From the NCBI GenBank assembly GCA_022113835.1, contig JAILWY010000015.1, forward strand, positions 3,668,001-3,732,000: 64,000 nt of DNA, in the 5' to 3' direction. The DNA is from Atopsyche davidsoni. Its lineage: Eukaryota; Arthropoda; Insecta; Trichoptera; Hydrobiosidae. Shown in pieces: positions 1 through 11,650 of this stretch (the stretch's first letter is position 1; each line of letters starts with the position of its first letter). The position numbers and the translations under genes are program-made. The notes under the pieces are model-generated. The model saw nothing but the letters and a program-made list of their open reading frames with translations. It was not told where the DNA came from and searched no databases.

Positions 1-929
1 GTGAATAGCCTTAGGGCTGTTTTGACCTCTCAATGAAGAATTCACAATACGCAAATCATGTTTAACACTAAAAAAATTCATAGTTTAATTTTTGAACACC
101 GTTTTAAAACTAACGTTTTTATCGAAAACAGAAAAAAATTGCTTGTTATATTAAATTTTCCAAAACTTCAAATTAAATTTGTAAAAAAATTAAATTGAAT
201 GCGAAAATCTTAGGTATGTTTTGGAGTCGTAAAAAGTTTTTATAAATTTTATATTATTCAATTTTTCATCATTTTAATTTGTTGAAAATAAACGAAATCT
301 TTGTGAAAGTAAATTTTTTCGTTTACATTTTTTAAAACTCGGTATCTTTAAAAAAAAAAGCTTTACGCTTCTGGATAAAGTTTTCCAGTAATGCAGTTGC
401 AATTATACTAAATTTAAAATGCTAATCTCATAAAAATGCATTCTTTGCGACTGAACTTGCCAAGCACACGGTTGGGGTTTCAGCGTTTCAAAATTTGCAT
501 TCGTATTATTTTTCTTCGTGTACAAAATGGAGCAGTTAGTAAATGTAAAAAGGGTGCATTATTTATAGAGCCTTCGTATGCAAACACATTGTATATGGCA
601 GGTACTACAGAGTGACACTCTGAAAAACTCAAAAGATTAAGTTTTGGTTGCGTTAAAGGTACACAAACACAATATACAGGATGTCTTTCAGCATTTAGGC
701 AACAAAGTCTAGCTGCCTTTACAATAAAGTGTTTGTTTGATTTGTTTTTTTTTTTTTTATCGCCGAGAATATTTAACGTTACGTTTGTTGCTAATAGAGT
801 CTCAAAAAATATAACATACCACAGCGTTATTTATATAACTGATTCATTGTTAATTTGACGAATAAAATTTGTTTAAAGTGACGTTTTATTTTTGAATAAA
901 ATTTGAAATGGAAATCATTTTTGAACATC
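1..929. other. AT-rich non-coding stretch
   Basis: No gene is visible. The sequence is AT-rich with homopolymer runs. Near 675 it reads TATACAGGATG, similar to the TACAGGGTG strings at 18546, 18673 and 35034, which may mark ends of old mobile elements. Confidence 0.6.
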
Positions 930-1230
930 ACGAAATAATGTAAGCAGCCTGTATGGACAGGTTTCATCCCCCGCCAGAATGGAAACTCCCTGGGGGATAT
1001 TTGTGCGCGTCTAGAAGTGTCCCCCTCCCCGGTAGGCAGAGGGTTGTGGGGGTTTTTTCGGTAAAAATGATCAATCTTGCTTAACTCACTTGTATGTGCA
1101 AGAACACAGGGAGCCTGCAGCATCACCCCTCAAGCAGAATGGACTCGTCCAGCAGGCAACGACTGGAGATTAACATAAGAGCAACACCAGCACGGGAGCT
1201 GACTGCTGGGACGAAGTAGACAGTAGTGCA
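930..1230. other. Higher-GC island, candidate conserved non-coding element
   Basis: A repeat-poor stretch with clearly more G and C than its flanks. Open frames crossing it on the minus strand run into AT-rich flanks and show no recognisable protein. No function can be assigned from sequence alone; a conserved regulatory element is one possibility. Confidence 0.25.
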
Positions 1231-3599
1231 ATTTGGCATTGCGTAGTTATTGATACTACAATGAATTTGAACGTAAAGCTCTACAAGTATCACATAAAAT
1301 GATCGAATACTAGTATCCAAACGATATGGATTCTTAAGAGTTGAGTTGCTTGAAATTTCAAGAACCACATCATCTCATAATAACTGCTGCTAAAACCTTT
1401 TTTTTTATCGCATCCCAAGCAGATTTATACAGTCGCTTTAAGAGAGATCTTAAGTATTATTTATAAAATATTTTTTGTTTGTTACGCGTGCTCTCTAACC
1501 TCGGGGTCTTGGGCCAAAGTCTGTTGTTTATTTTCAGTTATTTTTATACTGTTGAAATTTTTAATTGTCTCTAAGTTTCAAGGAAAAGTTCAACAAAAAA
1601 AAATCACCCTCTGATGCTGCTTTTTTTAAATCAGAGACGCAAATAATCCGGAAACATTCAAAGTTCTTTGATAAATGCTTTATACTGCTTGCCTACATGC
1701 TTGTACCCTTGAGATCTTCTATTCTTACTGAGTTATATATACGTAAATGAATAGAATAAATCTCTTTAACACATTTCTAAATGTTTGGATTTTAGTTACT
1801 TTTTTTAATAAAAGGAGTCCCTTGTTAAATTTTACGCGCAATCATGGCTCAATGACTTTTCGAAAAGTCCCAGTGAGGACATGATAGAGATATGGTGAAG
1901 CTTAATGGACTTTATCTGGTTTAGGCAACCAGAGGTTTTTCAGATATACCAAATAGCTTAAATTATTAAGTTCAAAAACACGGATGCGCTGCAAAATAAA
2001 CAAAAATAATATAAAAGTGATTTACAAAAAATAAATTATTTTTTTTGTAAATCAACGCTTTTAATTTAAGTTATTTATAAGGCGTTTTTTTATTTTGCAA
2101 AAAGAGTTTAGCTTTATACTTAAAAGCGAATTTAGAGTAATCCGTGTAACGCTTTTTTAAATTGAAGGTTTCGCGGAAAATACGATTTGTATTTTTTATA
2201 AAAAGTCTTAAAAATTCATACCGTACTTCAAATGAAGTTAAATATGGAAATTTTCAGATTTATGAGAATCAGATTATAAACAAAATAGCTTATTTTTTGT
2301 AAAATAAAAAATGGACTAGCAAAATTGGTTCTGTATAAACTTAATTTAAACATTGGTCGATGTGAATATAATTGCGAATATATATATATATATATATATA
2401 TTCGTGGTTAAAGTTTTGTGTTCTACATTTGTGTATACTATGTAAGTGAATCTTTGTGAAATTTTTAAAATTAAATCTGAGTTCAAATCCGAGCTGAATA
2501 TTTGTTTTTATCAGTAAAAATCAAACATTTAATTTAATTACAATGTAACAGAGAAGACAAACACCATGACAGTTCGACGCAAGACTCTACCAAGTTTCCA
2601 TATTTACAGGTAGTAGAGAATTTTTTTTTCAGGTGTAGAGGCACCTGAAGGAAATGATAACCAACCTCTTCTGATGAGAACCTCAAAGGAAGTTGGTGAT
2701 CATCTCAATAATCATATCTCTATAGTTTTATTTTTTATTTGTTTAGTTTGGCTGTACAAATCAGTTTCTTAACTTTCTTCTTCCAAGGCTACAATCAACT
2801 GTAGATATTTAAAACTATTAATTAAGTAATTTGTATGCAAAATATATATTAAGCTTATAAAAATGTATACTATACATTTTGTTCAATTATTTAATGAACG
2901 ATAACGTACTAATTTTGATACTCGTATTATTTTCCAAGTGTGTATTGAAAATATTAACATTTTATTGTATAATTACGCGTTTAGTTATTTTTAATGGTTT
3001 TCTCTGTTGATATAAAATAAATTTTGTAATTGAATTGCAATATAATGTTATTAAACACAACTTTCACTGCTGCAGTGAATAACGAGTCTGCTAGTTGCTT
3101 TGTAGTTGCCTCAAAGCTTCACGGAGGTATTATAATTTGTGGAGTACGTAGAAATCTATCATTAAATACCAATCGATATAAGGAGTATTTTTATACAATT
3201 ATACCTAGACTTAATCTATAAAACAACTGTATTCATATAAATTTTAATAAAATATTTGTGTTCAAAGTAAAAAAACCAAGGTTTAGTAAACAACACTACT
3301 CAAGATAAAGTGGATTTAAAGATTGATAATTTTTTTTTTTTAAATTTACGCATAATAAACATAATTGAATAATTGAATTATGAAGTATAAATTGTAAATT
3401 ATTTATCAAATATAAGACCCAGAATCATTCGCAGATCGATTTTAGTAATCGAATATACGGATACAAGCTCGAATAAAAAATCATTCGATCGATCAAGTAT
3501 AAATCGATTATATCCATCACTGCGCAAAATCTATCAAGTTTCTACTCATTATATTATATATTTTATTTATATTTTTATTCCAAACAATATCCGATACGG
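1231..3599. other. AT-rich non-coding stretch with small hairpin and TA run
   Basis: No gene is visible. It contains a 37-nt hairpin at 2018-2054 with arms beginning TGATTTACAAAAAA, and a (TA)n run at about 2379-2400 flanked by GCGAA and TTCG so that the whole is palindromic. Confidence 0.55.
2379..2400. repeat. (TA)n microsatellite
   Basis: About eleven TA units in a row, flanked by CGAA on the left and TTCG on the right. Confidence 0.9.
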
Positions 3600-3689
3600 A
3601 TCGATACTCAGCACGTCATCGTTCCTCAATCGACTGCAGCCGCTGGTCCCGCCCTGCGCCGCCCTGTCTGGGTCGATATGTCTGTCTGC

Positions 3690-3766
3690 CGCGGGGGGTT
3701 GGGGGGTTGAGGGGTTGGGGGTTGGGGGGTGAGAAGGGTGGAGGGTGCGGGGGGGGTCAGATTAAG
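3690..3766 (+). repeat. G-rich tract with G-quadruplex potential
   Basis: Runs of four to eight G separated by TT, TGA and short spacers on the plus strand, more than enough for a four-run G-quadruplex motif. It lies immediately upstream of a GC-rich block (3600-3900) that leads into the satellite array. Confidence 0.8.
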
Positions 3767-4120
3767 CCCGGGCTATTTTTAAACTGTTGCGGATCAAGAC
3801 GGATTAGCGCGCCGCTCCGGGTGACTCTGCCGAGACATTCGTCCATCGCTCAGCCCGGCTTACGGCCGAATCAAAGCCCGGCTTTCGGAGGAAGCGACGA
3901 TAATATATTGCATATTCAATTCGTGATTATGAATAGGGCGGGCGATGTTCCGCGTTGGTGCAAAATAAAATAATTTACCATGTCGATTTACGATTCAAGC
4001 GAGTGCTCCACGTTATGAGCGGTGTTCTTTTAAACAGTCGTTGCTACCTTACTGTTTCTTATGTGCATACATGACATGACATAGGCAAACGAAAGCTCGG
4101 CTTTTGAAGACAACATATTG

Positions 4121-4311
4121 ATATCTATGTTATGGATTAGTCAATCAAGATGCGTATTTATTACCCATTACGGGCTTATTATATTTACTAATATGATTAG
4201 GCACATTAGTTCATATATAGAAGATGATTTAAAGAAACTCTCTTTTTCTGAAAGTTTCTTTAAATCATCTTCTATATATGAACTAATGTGCCTAATCATA
4301 TTAGTAAATAT
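4121..4311 (-). mobile_element. Family A short element, fold-back copy inserted in satellite
   Basis: This copy is in minus orientation, with the family tail at the left (GATGCGTATTTATTACCC, about 4149-4166). It is bounded by exact 13-bp direct repeats AGACAACATATTG at 4108-4120 and 4312-4324. Removing the insertion restores the satellite spacing. Inside, 4180-4239 and 4253-4312 form perfect 60-bp inverted arms around a 13-nt spacer; I checked the pairing base by base. The tRNA-like parts found in longer copies are absent. Confidence 0.85.
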
Positions 4312-4312
4312 A
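4180..4312. repeat. Perfect 60-bp inverted repeat (hairpin)
   Basis: Arms 4180-4239 and 4253-4312 are fully complementary, with a 13-nt spacer. The left arm contains TTACTAATATGATTAGGC, which is the start of every longer family A copy. Confidence 0.95.
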
Positions 4313-5510
4313 GACAACATATTGCATATTTAATTCGTGATTATGAATAGGGCGGGCGATGTTCCGCGTTGGTGCAAAATAAAATAATTTATCATGTCGA
4401 TTTACGATTCAAGTGAGTGCTCCACGTTTTGAGCGGTGTTTTTTAAAACAGTCGTTGCTACCTTACTGTTTCTTATGTGCATACACAACAAGGCATAGGC
4501 AAACGAAAGCCCGGCTTTTGACGAAAATATATTGCATATTTAATTCGTGATTATAAATATGGCGGGCAATGTTCCATGTTGGTGCAAAATAAAATAATAT
4601 ACCATGTCGATTTACGATTTAAGCGAGTGCTCCACGTTTTGAGCGGTGTTCTTTAAAACAGTCGTTGCTACCTTACTGTTTCTTATGTGCATACATGACA
4701 AGACATAAGCAAACGAAAGCCCGGCTTTTGACGAAAATATATTGCATATTTAATTCGTGATTATGAATAGGGCAGGCGATGTTCCGCGTTGTTGCAAAAT
4801 AAAATAATTTCAAGTGAGTGCTGCACCTTTTGAGCTGTGTTCTTTTAAACAGTCGTATCTACCTTAATGTTTCTTATGTGCATACATGACATGACATAGG
4901 CAAACGAAAGCCCGGCTTTTGAAAGAAGCGACTATAGTATATCGCATATTTAATTCGTGATTATGAATAGGGCAGGCGATGTTCCGCGTTGTTGCAAAAT
5001 AAAATAATTTCAAGTGAGTGCTGCACCTTTTGAGCTGTGTTCTTTTAAACAGTCGTATCTACCTTAATGTTTCTTATGTGCATACATGACATGACATAGG
5101 CAAACGAAAGCCCGGCTTTTGAAAGAAGCGACTATAGTATATCGCATATTTAATTCGTGATTATGAATAGGGCAGGCGATGTTCCGCGTTGTTGCAAAAT
5201 AAAATAATTTCAAGTGAGTGCTGCACCTTTTGAGCTGTATTTTTTAAAACAGTCGTATCTACTTTACTGTTTCTCATGTGCATACATGGCATGATAAAGG
5301 CAAACGAAAGCCCGGCTTTTGGAAAAAGCGACGAAAATAAATTGCATATTTAATTCGTGATTATGAATAAGGCGGGCGATGTTCCGCGTTAGTACAAAAT
5401 AAAATAATTTAATAGTATAATAAGCGGTGATAATGTATTGCAAATGAAATTCACGATTATGAATTGGGAAGTCGTTATCTTTCGCAGGTGTTGAATAAAA
5501 TAATATTCAA

Positions 5511-6689
5511 TATTTTTTTAAATTGATTGGGTTTTTAAAAAATCATATTTTACACATGTGTTTCTCTTTAAAAAGTAATTTATCACATAAAACCATATTT
5601 ACAAAAAAAAATATATTTTTAAATTAAAATTTAACTATTTTTATCTAAAGTTATTTTTTTTAGGGATTCATAAACTTTTTTTAGGCGACATGTACAAAAA
5701 AATTCTCCAAAAGAATAAATTAAAATTTGTGTGTAAACTCTAAATATATTTTCAATATAAACTTCTAGAGTTTGGGATGAAATATAAAACACGGAGTTTT
5801 TTGTTTATTGAAAAATAAAGCAAAAATATATTCAACTCAATTATATGTTCGTAAGTTTTTTTTGGATTCTCGAGTGTTGAGCTATTTAAAGATTTCAGGC
5901 CTCCGACGTGTTTTTTAACTTAACTATCCATTACTATAATCAACTATAAAATACATATACTTTTTATATTAAAGTGTGTTTTTTTATATTTTTTATCTGT
6001 ACTATTAAATAAAAATTAAATATGTGAATCGTTTTAGCAGCGCGTAGCTCGGGTTTAAGCGGCGATTACATGGATAATTGATATGCCCATATTTCGTGAG
6101 GAGCGCGCCTGAATTAAAATAATGGATTTCAGTACAGGATTAGGCTTATGCTCTTGTAATCTATTATCAAGAAGCTGATATAGGCCTAAATTATGAAGGA
6201 TCATCTGAAATATACACAGAAATAACGCCGCGACATAAAATACACGAAATTTTAACACGCGTGTATATTTATATATGCGCACTGTTTGCCAATATATCAG
6301 CTTTAGAAATGCAAATGTATGTAGATATTTTATTTTATATTAAATAATGTTTGAACAAAGACTCTCCTTAATCTTTCTACATAGACACGGTTTCTGGTAT
6401 TAATCAGAAATTTAAAAAAAAAATAACTGTAGTTTTAGCTAGTTGTGTATGACGGCACCAAATTGTCAAAAGTACGAACCCCTAAGGTTATTTATATTTA
6501 TTATTTAAACGTGTGCTACTACAAATAAAATAACTCTGCCGTTAAAATACCAGAAATGAAATATTTTGTTTTGAATATTTTAAAGTATTGTATCAGCAAT
6601 TATATTCATTTTGCACCGGTAAGGTAGAATGTGATTTACACGGAAATTACAACGTATCGTTGCAGGCTATTCGATAGTAAAACAGGTTG
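5511..6689. other. AT-rich non-coding stretch
   Basis: No gene or recognised repeat. It is strongly AT-rich with many A and T runs. Short minus-strand frames near 6055-6282 resemble no known family. Confidence 0.55.
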
Positions 6690-6970
6690 TGTGTTTGTTC
6701 TGCACGTGATGTCGTAGAGCCACCGATAAAGCACGTGTTCCCTGCAGTGACTTTGGCATGCAGTCTGGGCGTACTATACATCATCTGTTGAACTCACAGT
6801 ATAACAATTTAATGAATTGTATGATCCCCGCCAGAAGCTAAAGTAGACAAAGGCAACAAAGAAATATTAAGACGGTGCGACAGACGCAGGGGTTGCGAAA
6901 CTTACTCCATTCTGAATTCCATCCCTTGTATCAGGGGTTCCACATTTGTTCATTCTTACGAATATGTTAT
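6690..6970. other. Higher-GC island, candidate conserved non-coding element
   Basis: A repeat-poor block containing the E-box CACGTG (in AAAGCACGTGTTCC near 6730). There is no convincing open frame. A regulatory role is inference only. Confidence 0.25.
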
Positions 6971-7269
6971 TTTTAATGTCGATATTAATCTTATATCATT
7001 ACTTTTAAAATGCCTGCCAAAATACAATTAAAATATATGCAATGATCTTACTTAAATTGGTCTGAACCCTAAAAAATCAGTTTGAGGTTAACGTGTCATT
7101 TTTGACCTGGAAACTGTAGACGTGGATGATAATAAGTAGGAAAAAAAATTTCACTGCCCTCGTAGAGTAAAATATCTATGTTTATTAACCTTGCCTATAT
7201 GCGAAATAAGAAAATGAATCTTCAAACAGCAGGGCAAACGTTATTTCAAGAGGTTGATTTAGAAGCACT

Positions 7270-8340
7270 GCAGAAGGTGCTTTGGGGGTGGGTGGCGTAG
7301 GAAAAGGGAAAGCGTCCAGACGGGAGGGATGATGGAGGGTGGGGCGTTCTGGGATAGGGATGAAGGGTGGAAGACCCCGGAGGTGGAATGCTTTGTGCAC
7401 GACTAATGCGATTTCTCATTACTAAAAGTACGGCAGGGATTTGTGCAAGGAAATCGAGTACTTGAAACTGTTGGTCTGCTTGAAATTTTATTTCACATAC
7501 AGTGATAATAATTTTGATGGAATTATGCGTTTTGATTATAAACATAATTGATATACATTGCCAAATATCAATATTTGATTATGATATATGATTAAAATAA
7601 AAAGATGAGATAACGATATGAATCCTTGTCAATCTTTTTTTCAGTTCAATGTCAATACGGAGACCTGAAAATGTCTTTTCATCATTTCAACAAAGAAGAA
7701 CGGGGCATTAGTCATTTGCGAGTGCGGAAAAAATGCGGAATAATAAACAAAAGAGAATGCGCTCGGATAAAAAAGTACCGACCACAGACACAAAAAATAC
7801 CTCGCGAACACAAAATGGCGTCATTGTGCGATCGTGCAACAGTCTGGGGGGAGGGGGAGGGGGAGGGGGAGGGCCTGGCACTGGGAAGGGCGAATCTTCC
7901 CCAAAGTGTCTGCAATTGCGACCGCGGGGAAAGTAAAACTTGCACCGTCGGAGTCGAGCCGTTTATGGAAATAGTTTTGTTGAAAATATCCCGCTTACAA
8001 TGTCAGAACATCGATCAGGCATAACAAATATGTATTATTGATAGTGGATATTTCCAAATGACGAGGGGGAGTTCTTCATCCATCATTTTGATGAAACTGC
8101 GATAACAGATTATCCGGGGACTTAATTACCCCCTAAAGCTTTTTGAAATCAGCACACGTTTGTATGGGTCGCATTGTTGGCTGTGGACACGTGGCTGTTT
8201 GTGCACGTGCGAGTCGGCGTGTGTGCGCAGCGTGCCAGTAAATAGGTTGCAATTGCGCAGTCCTGGGAGCTGGATACGCGAGGGTGCGAATTCTATCCTT
8301 GCAGACTTGTAATCTAAACATTAAATTGCGTAGGGGTTGC
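7270..8340. other. Mixed G-rich and moderate-GC region
   Basis: It contains a G-rich patch at 7270-7385, a GGGGGA simple repeat at about 7845-7873, and a repeat-poor moderate-GC block at 8080-8320. The open frames across 7626-8024 and 7712-7945 owe their length to the simple repeat and show no recognisable domain. Confidence 0.4.
7845..7873 (+). repeat. (GGGGGA)n simple repeat
   Basis: Four to five GGGGGA units in tandem; G-quadruplex potential on the plus strand. Confidence 0.85.
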
Positions 8341-9112
8341 AGCTGAACACCCCTAGCTCAATATAAAAATGGCGTTCAGCACACCACTGCATTATTTTGT
8401 ATACTAGAGAGAGAAAATATCGCTTTCACAGTCATCACTTAAAATAATAATTATATTTTATAAAATAACTATTCGCTCGTAATATATAATATATTTTTTA
8501 TTTCGGGTTGCTCTCCCCTTTTTATATGAGACTGTACGCAAGTACTGCGTTGGTTGCTAGCGCTGGTAGTGCACCCTGTATTGATTCACGAGCCCTTTTA
8601 ATTATGCCCGTTGCCCGACCACCCCTCGAGCTGCAGACATGGAGAGGGTACCGAGTTAGGGATGACGATGATTGTGAATTAAGTACAGCGAAGTAACCAC
8701 TTTAAAATGACATTATTTTTTTTAACAAAATGCTTTGAAATCTATATCGTGATGTGTTTGATATTTTCTCCATTGAAATGCAATATGCATCGTTTTTCAT
8801 ATATTTATTATTATTGAACATGAGTTTCATGAAAAATATATTCCCTACAATAAAAACTATACATTATGTATGTTTTATTGCATTTTGAGTTCTCACCTTT
8901 GTTTCCAGGTTTATATTTTAAAATTCAAAGCTTTCAGGAATTCCTCATCATCATTCCACATGCCTGGCTCATCAGCAAGCTCACAAAATAGACTTTAACA
9001 CCACCTATTTTGAAAACGTGCTTTCAGTCATGTATTTGGAATTCTTTAAATTTGATGATTGTGAAATCATATGAAACTGCAAGCTGCACTTCTTGCTAGC
9101 TGTTATATATAT

Positions 9113-9432
9113 TTACTAATATCATTAGGCACATTAGTTCACACAAAGAAGATGATCAAAGAAATTCTCAGAAAAATATTATCGTGATTTGTGTGAGATT
9201 TAAACCCACATCCCCAGGCTTACATGGCCGGTGTACTGACCATTGTACTAACCAACCACATTCATTAATCGAGATTTTATAACAATCATACTCTACATAT
9301 GAACCAATGTGCCCAGGCCAACTAGCAGGCACTAATGCAACTTGCAACTAATGGGCCTAATTATATTAGTAAATAATATAAACCTGTAATAGGCAATAAA
9401 TACGCATTTGATTGACGTTCAATCCAAAAACA
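9113..9432 (+). mobile_element. Family A short element with one inverted tRNA-like part
   Basis: It starts TTACTAATATCATTAGGC and ends with the family tail (ATTGACGTTCAATCCAAAAA). It is flanked by direct repeats TGTTATATATAT at 9101-9112 and 9433-9444, although the low complexity of this duplication makes the exact ends uncertain. A tRNA-like sequence on the minus strand lies at about 9184-9259; the plus-strand tRNA-like part present in the copy at 38793 is missing. Confidence 0.8.
9184..9259 (-). repeat. tRNA-like sequence inside family A element
   Basis: The minus strand reads as a degraded tRNA of about 76 nt. The B-box site is damaged (GGTTTAAATCT in place of GGTTCAAATCC). It is a fossil, not a tRNA gene. 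Confidence 0.6.
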
Positions 9433-9642
9433 TGTTATATATATATTTATAATTTTGATTCAGCTGAGTGATTTGTTCAACGCAACGTTGGAACATTAAT
9501 CCTGTCTTCTATGGAAACGACTCAGACTTATATTTTTAAGCCGCTTTTGTTCATTTATAATACACCATCTCTTTTGAATATTTCTAAAATTTAATAAAAT
9601 AATAAAAAAAAAATATATATATATGGGTAGCTATTTTCTTAC

Positions 9643-9850
9643 CTAGGGGGATCGAAAACCCAAACAAGTCGACTTCGCCGAGCGCCTGGTCCGAACACTT
9701 CACCTCGGGCGCTTCTCTCTCGCTCTGGACTGCGCCGTTAGAGCGGGACGGCGAGTCGCGCGACGCTCGGACAGGAAGCTCGGCCTGCGCATAGAAACAC
9801 CGTCCATGGGGGGCATATTGGCAATGCAAGGGGAACACCCCAGGGCTGCA
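9643..9850 (-). other. CpG-rich block with a consensus 5' splice site on the minus strand
   Basis: This block is far richer in GC and CpG than its flanks. On the minus strand its end reads CCCCCTAG then GTAAGAAAAT, a strong donor match (AG|GTAAGA) placing a candidate exon end at 9643. One minus-strand frame is open across the block, but the peptide resembles nothing I know and no clear acceptor was found. It could be an untranslated exon, a chance donor beside a regulatory island, or part of an unknown repeat. Confidence 0.2.
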
Positions 9851-9997
9851 TCGGGAATTATCTCAATTTCATATTTTTTACAATCACAATAATAACCTTC
9901 AAGCCAGGCAATGCCTAAAATCGTGCAGACTAGTTTTTTTGTGGCAAGCACACTTGCTTATTAAATTTCAATTAAATATATACAAAATATTTATTAT

Positions 9998-10300
9998 TCA
10001 AGGCTCTCTTCTCATAGAAGGTTGGCGACCATTTCACTGAGCATATACTCATGCTGAGCCTCATCTGGTGCAGTTTGCTGCTGCTCAATAGCATTATTAT
10101 ATAATCCTTTCCTTACAAAGCTCTGGCGTTTAGATCTGATACTCCTTCTGCAGAAAGCTATAGAAACAATAGCAAAAACCTCCCCACTTTGACAAGGTAC
10201 TTCCAGAGCACATCTCTCTACAATCATTTCAAGTCTACTACGCTATTACCGATCCTTTACACACGCTCAGGGTACAGAATGGCAGCCAAAATTATGGGTA
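9998..10300 (-). mobile_element. Family B dispersed element, copy 1
   Basis: Homologous to 17297-17655, 23036-23400 and 48372-48640. In minus orientation it runs from TGGCTGCCATTCTG to TGGTCGCCAACCTTC. On that strand a frame at 10012-10227 reads 71 codons and includes SIRSKRQSFVRKGLYNNAI, which is also read in copy 3. No target duplication was identified, so the ends are approximate. The family is not one I recognise. Confidence 0.75.
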
Positions 10301-10839
10301 TGGGTTAAAACTCCATAAATTTTTTGAAAATTTTGGTCGTTTCATTACTGAATCGTGAACATATAATAAAAATATATTAAAGAATATGGATTTATTTATG
10401 CTAAGGGTTATATACGAGTACAATTTATTCCGTGTTCAGATGTAATATGATTTTGTAATTTTTATTTGAATTTGCAGCAGTGGCTGGAGATCGGAAGTGC
10501 AGCCGGATTAATGGTACTGACCCAGGATAGGGATATGTTAGAGGAAGTGGTCACTATGGTGGTCCTATGAGAAGAGGCATCATCAGTAGAAGAAGATTTG
10601 ATTTTTCTAGTTTGTTTAGTGAATAAAAGCAGGAAATCACATTACCGACTGCAGGCCACCTTTATGGTTGTAAATGCCTCCCTGTGCAGTCGCCCCTAGG
10701 TTTGCACCCCAAAATATTCCCTTACCAACCCCCGGGCTATATTATGTACACACCGACTCGCACGCACACAGCCGAGTCCTATTGACAAAAACACAAAATC
10801 AATACTCGTCCACCTATCCCAACCCGGGATAGCTGGCCG
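10301..10839. other. Non-coding stretch
   Basis: No gene is visible. 10650-10820 is moderately GC-rich and repeat-poor. Confidence 0.45.
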
Positions 10840-10849
10840 CTTTGTTTTG

Positions 10850-11640
10850 GTTGCAATCCATGTGGGCATGCGTTTGGTGCATTCGAGTCGTTATTAGAAT
10901 TGAATCGAAGCATTTATACTGTAATATTCCCAAGCAACTAGACCGAGTTGTTTCATATATAAAAAAAAACTATTTACAATGTTTGCGTGTTCTGTTTCTG
11001 GTTTCAGTCTATGTAGACACGCATTAAGGCATTCGAGTCGTTATTATAATTTAACCAATGCATTCAGACAGTAATGTTTCTGAGCAAACTCTGTGTTGCT
11101 TTGTAAAAAAAACTATTTACTATGTTTACAGGTACTACTTCCGGTTTCAATCCATGTAAAAATGCGTTTAGTGCATTATAAAAACACTATGTTTACATGT
11201 TCTATTTCTAGCTGCGATATATGTAGGAATAAGTTTAGTGCATTCAAGTTGTTACTAGAATTAAATAAATCATTTAAATATTTTATTAAAAAATTATATC
11301 ATATTTTTTTGCTTTGTTTACATGTACTTACTTACGATTTTTACTTAAGCTTCTACTCTATGTAGAAATGTATTTAGTGAAGCACTTATTCTGTAATATT
11401 TCTGAGTAACATTGCTTTCGTGCCTTACTTGTATTCATGTACTTAAGATACGATTCCTTTTCTGTCTATTGATTACATAAAAGCTTTTGGATTGTATAAA
11501 GTAAATTCATATTGATAAAAGCTTACTGCTGCATTTATTCTACTATTCTGTTTTGTGGAAACTATTGAACATGTTTAAATGTACACAATAGTACTTGTAC
11601 TTTGAATTCTAATCTACGTTGACATGCGATTCGGAGTATA
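10850..11640 (+). repeat. Degenerate tandem array, roughly 140-160-bp unit
   Basis: Recurring blocks read like CAATCCATGTGGGCATGCGTTT, at about 10853, 11006, 11147, 11213, 11351 and 11611. Between them recur GTGCATTCGAGTCGTTATTA, CAGTAATGTTTCTGAGCAA and AAAAACTATTTAC.ATGTTT. Spacing is irregular and copies are diverged, so the array is old. The short open frames at 10842-11027 and 11093-11365 arise from it. Confidence 0.7.
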
Positions 11641-11650
11641 CATCCAAAAA

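Larger units (their letters stand above)
3875..5410 (+). repeat. Tandem satellite array, 200/210-bp unit
   Basis: Unit starts (ATTGCATATT or ATCGCATATT) fall at 3906, 4321, 4531, 4741, 4941, 5141 and 5341. Copies 2 and 3 are spaced 210 bp; copies 4-6 are spaced 200 bp and share a loss of about 20 bp in the part beginning CATGTCGATTTACG. The first spacing (415 bp) is explained by a 204-bp insertion. Copies 4, 5 and the first part of 6 are almost identical, indicating recent unequal exchange or conversion. Each unit ends with the odd palindrome AAAGCCCGGCTTT. A diverged partial copy continues to about 5510. Confidence 0.9.

Noticed and set aside
7626..8024. 132-codon plus-strand frame
   Set aside because: It crosses the GGGGGA simple repeat, overlaps a frame on the other strand and shows no known domain or splice context.
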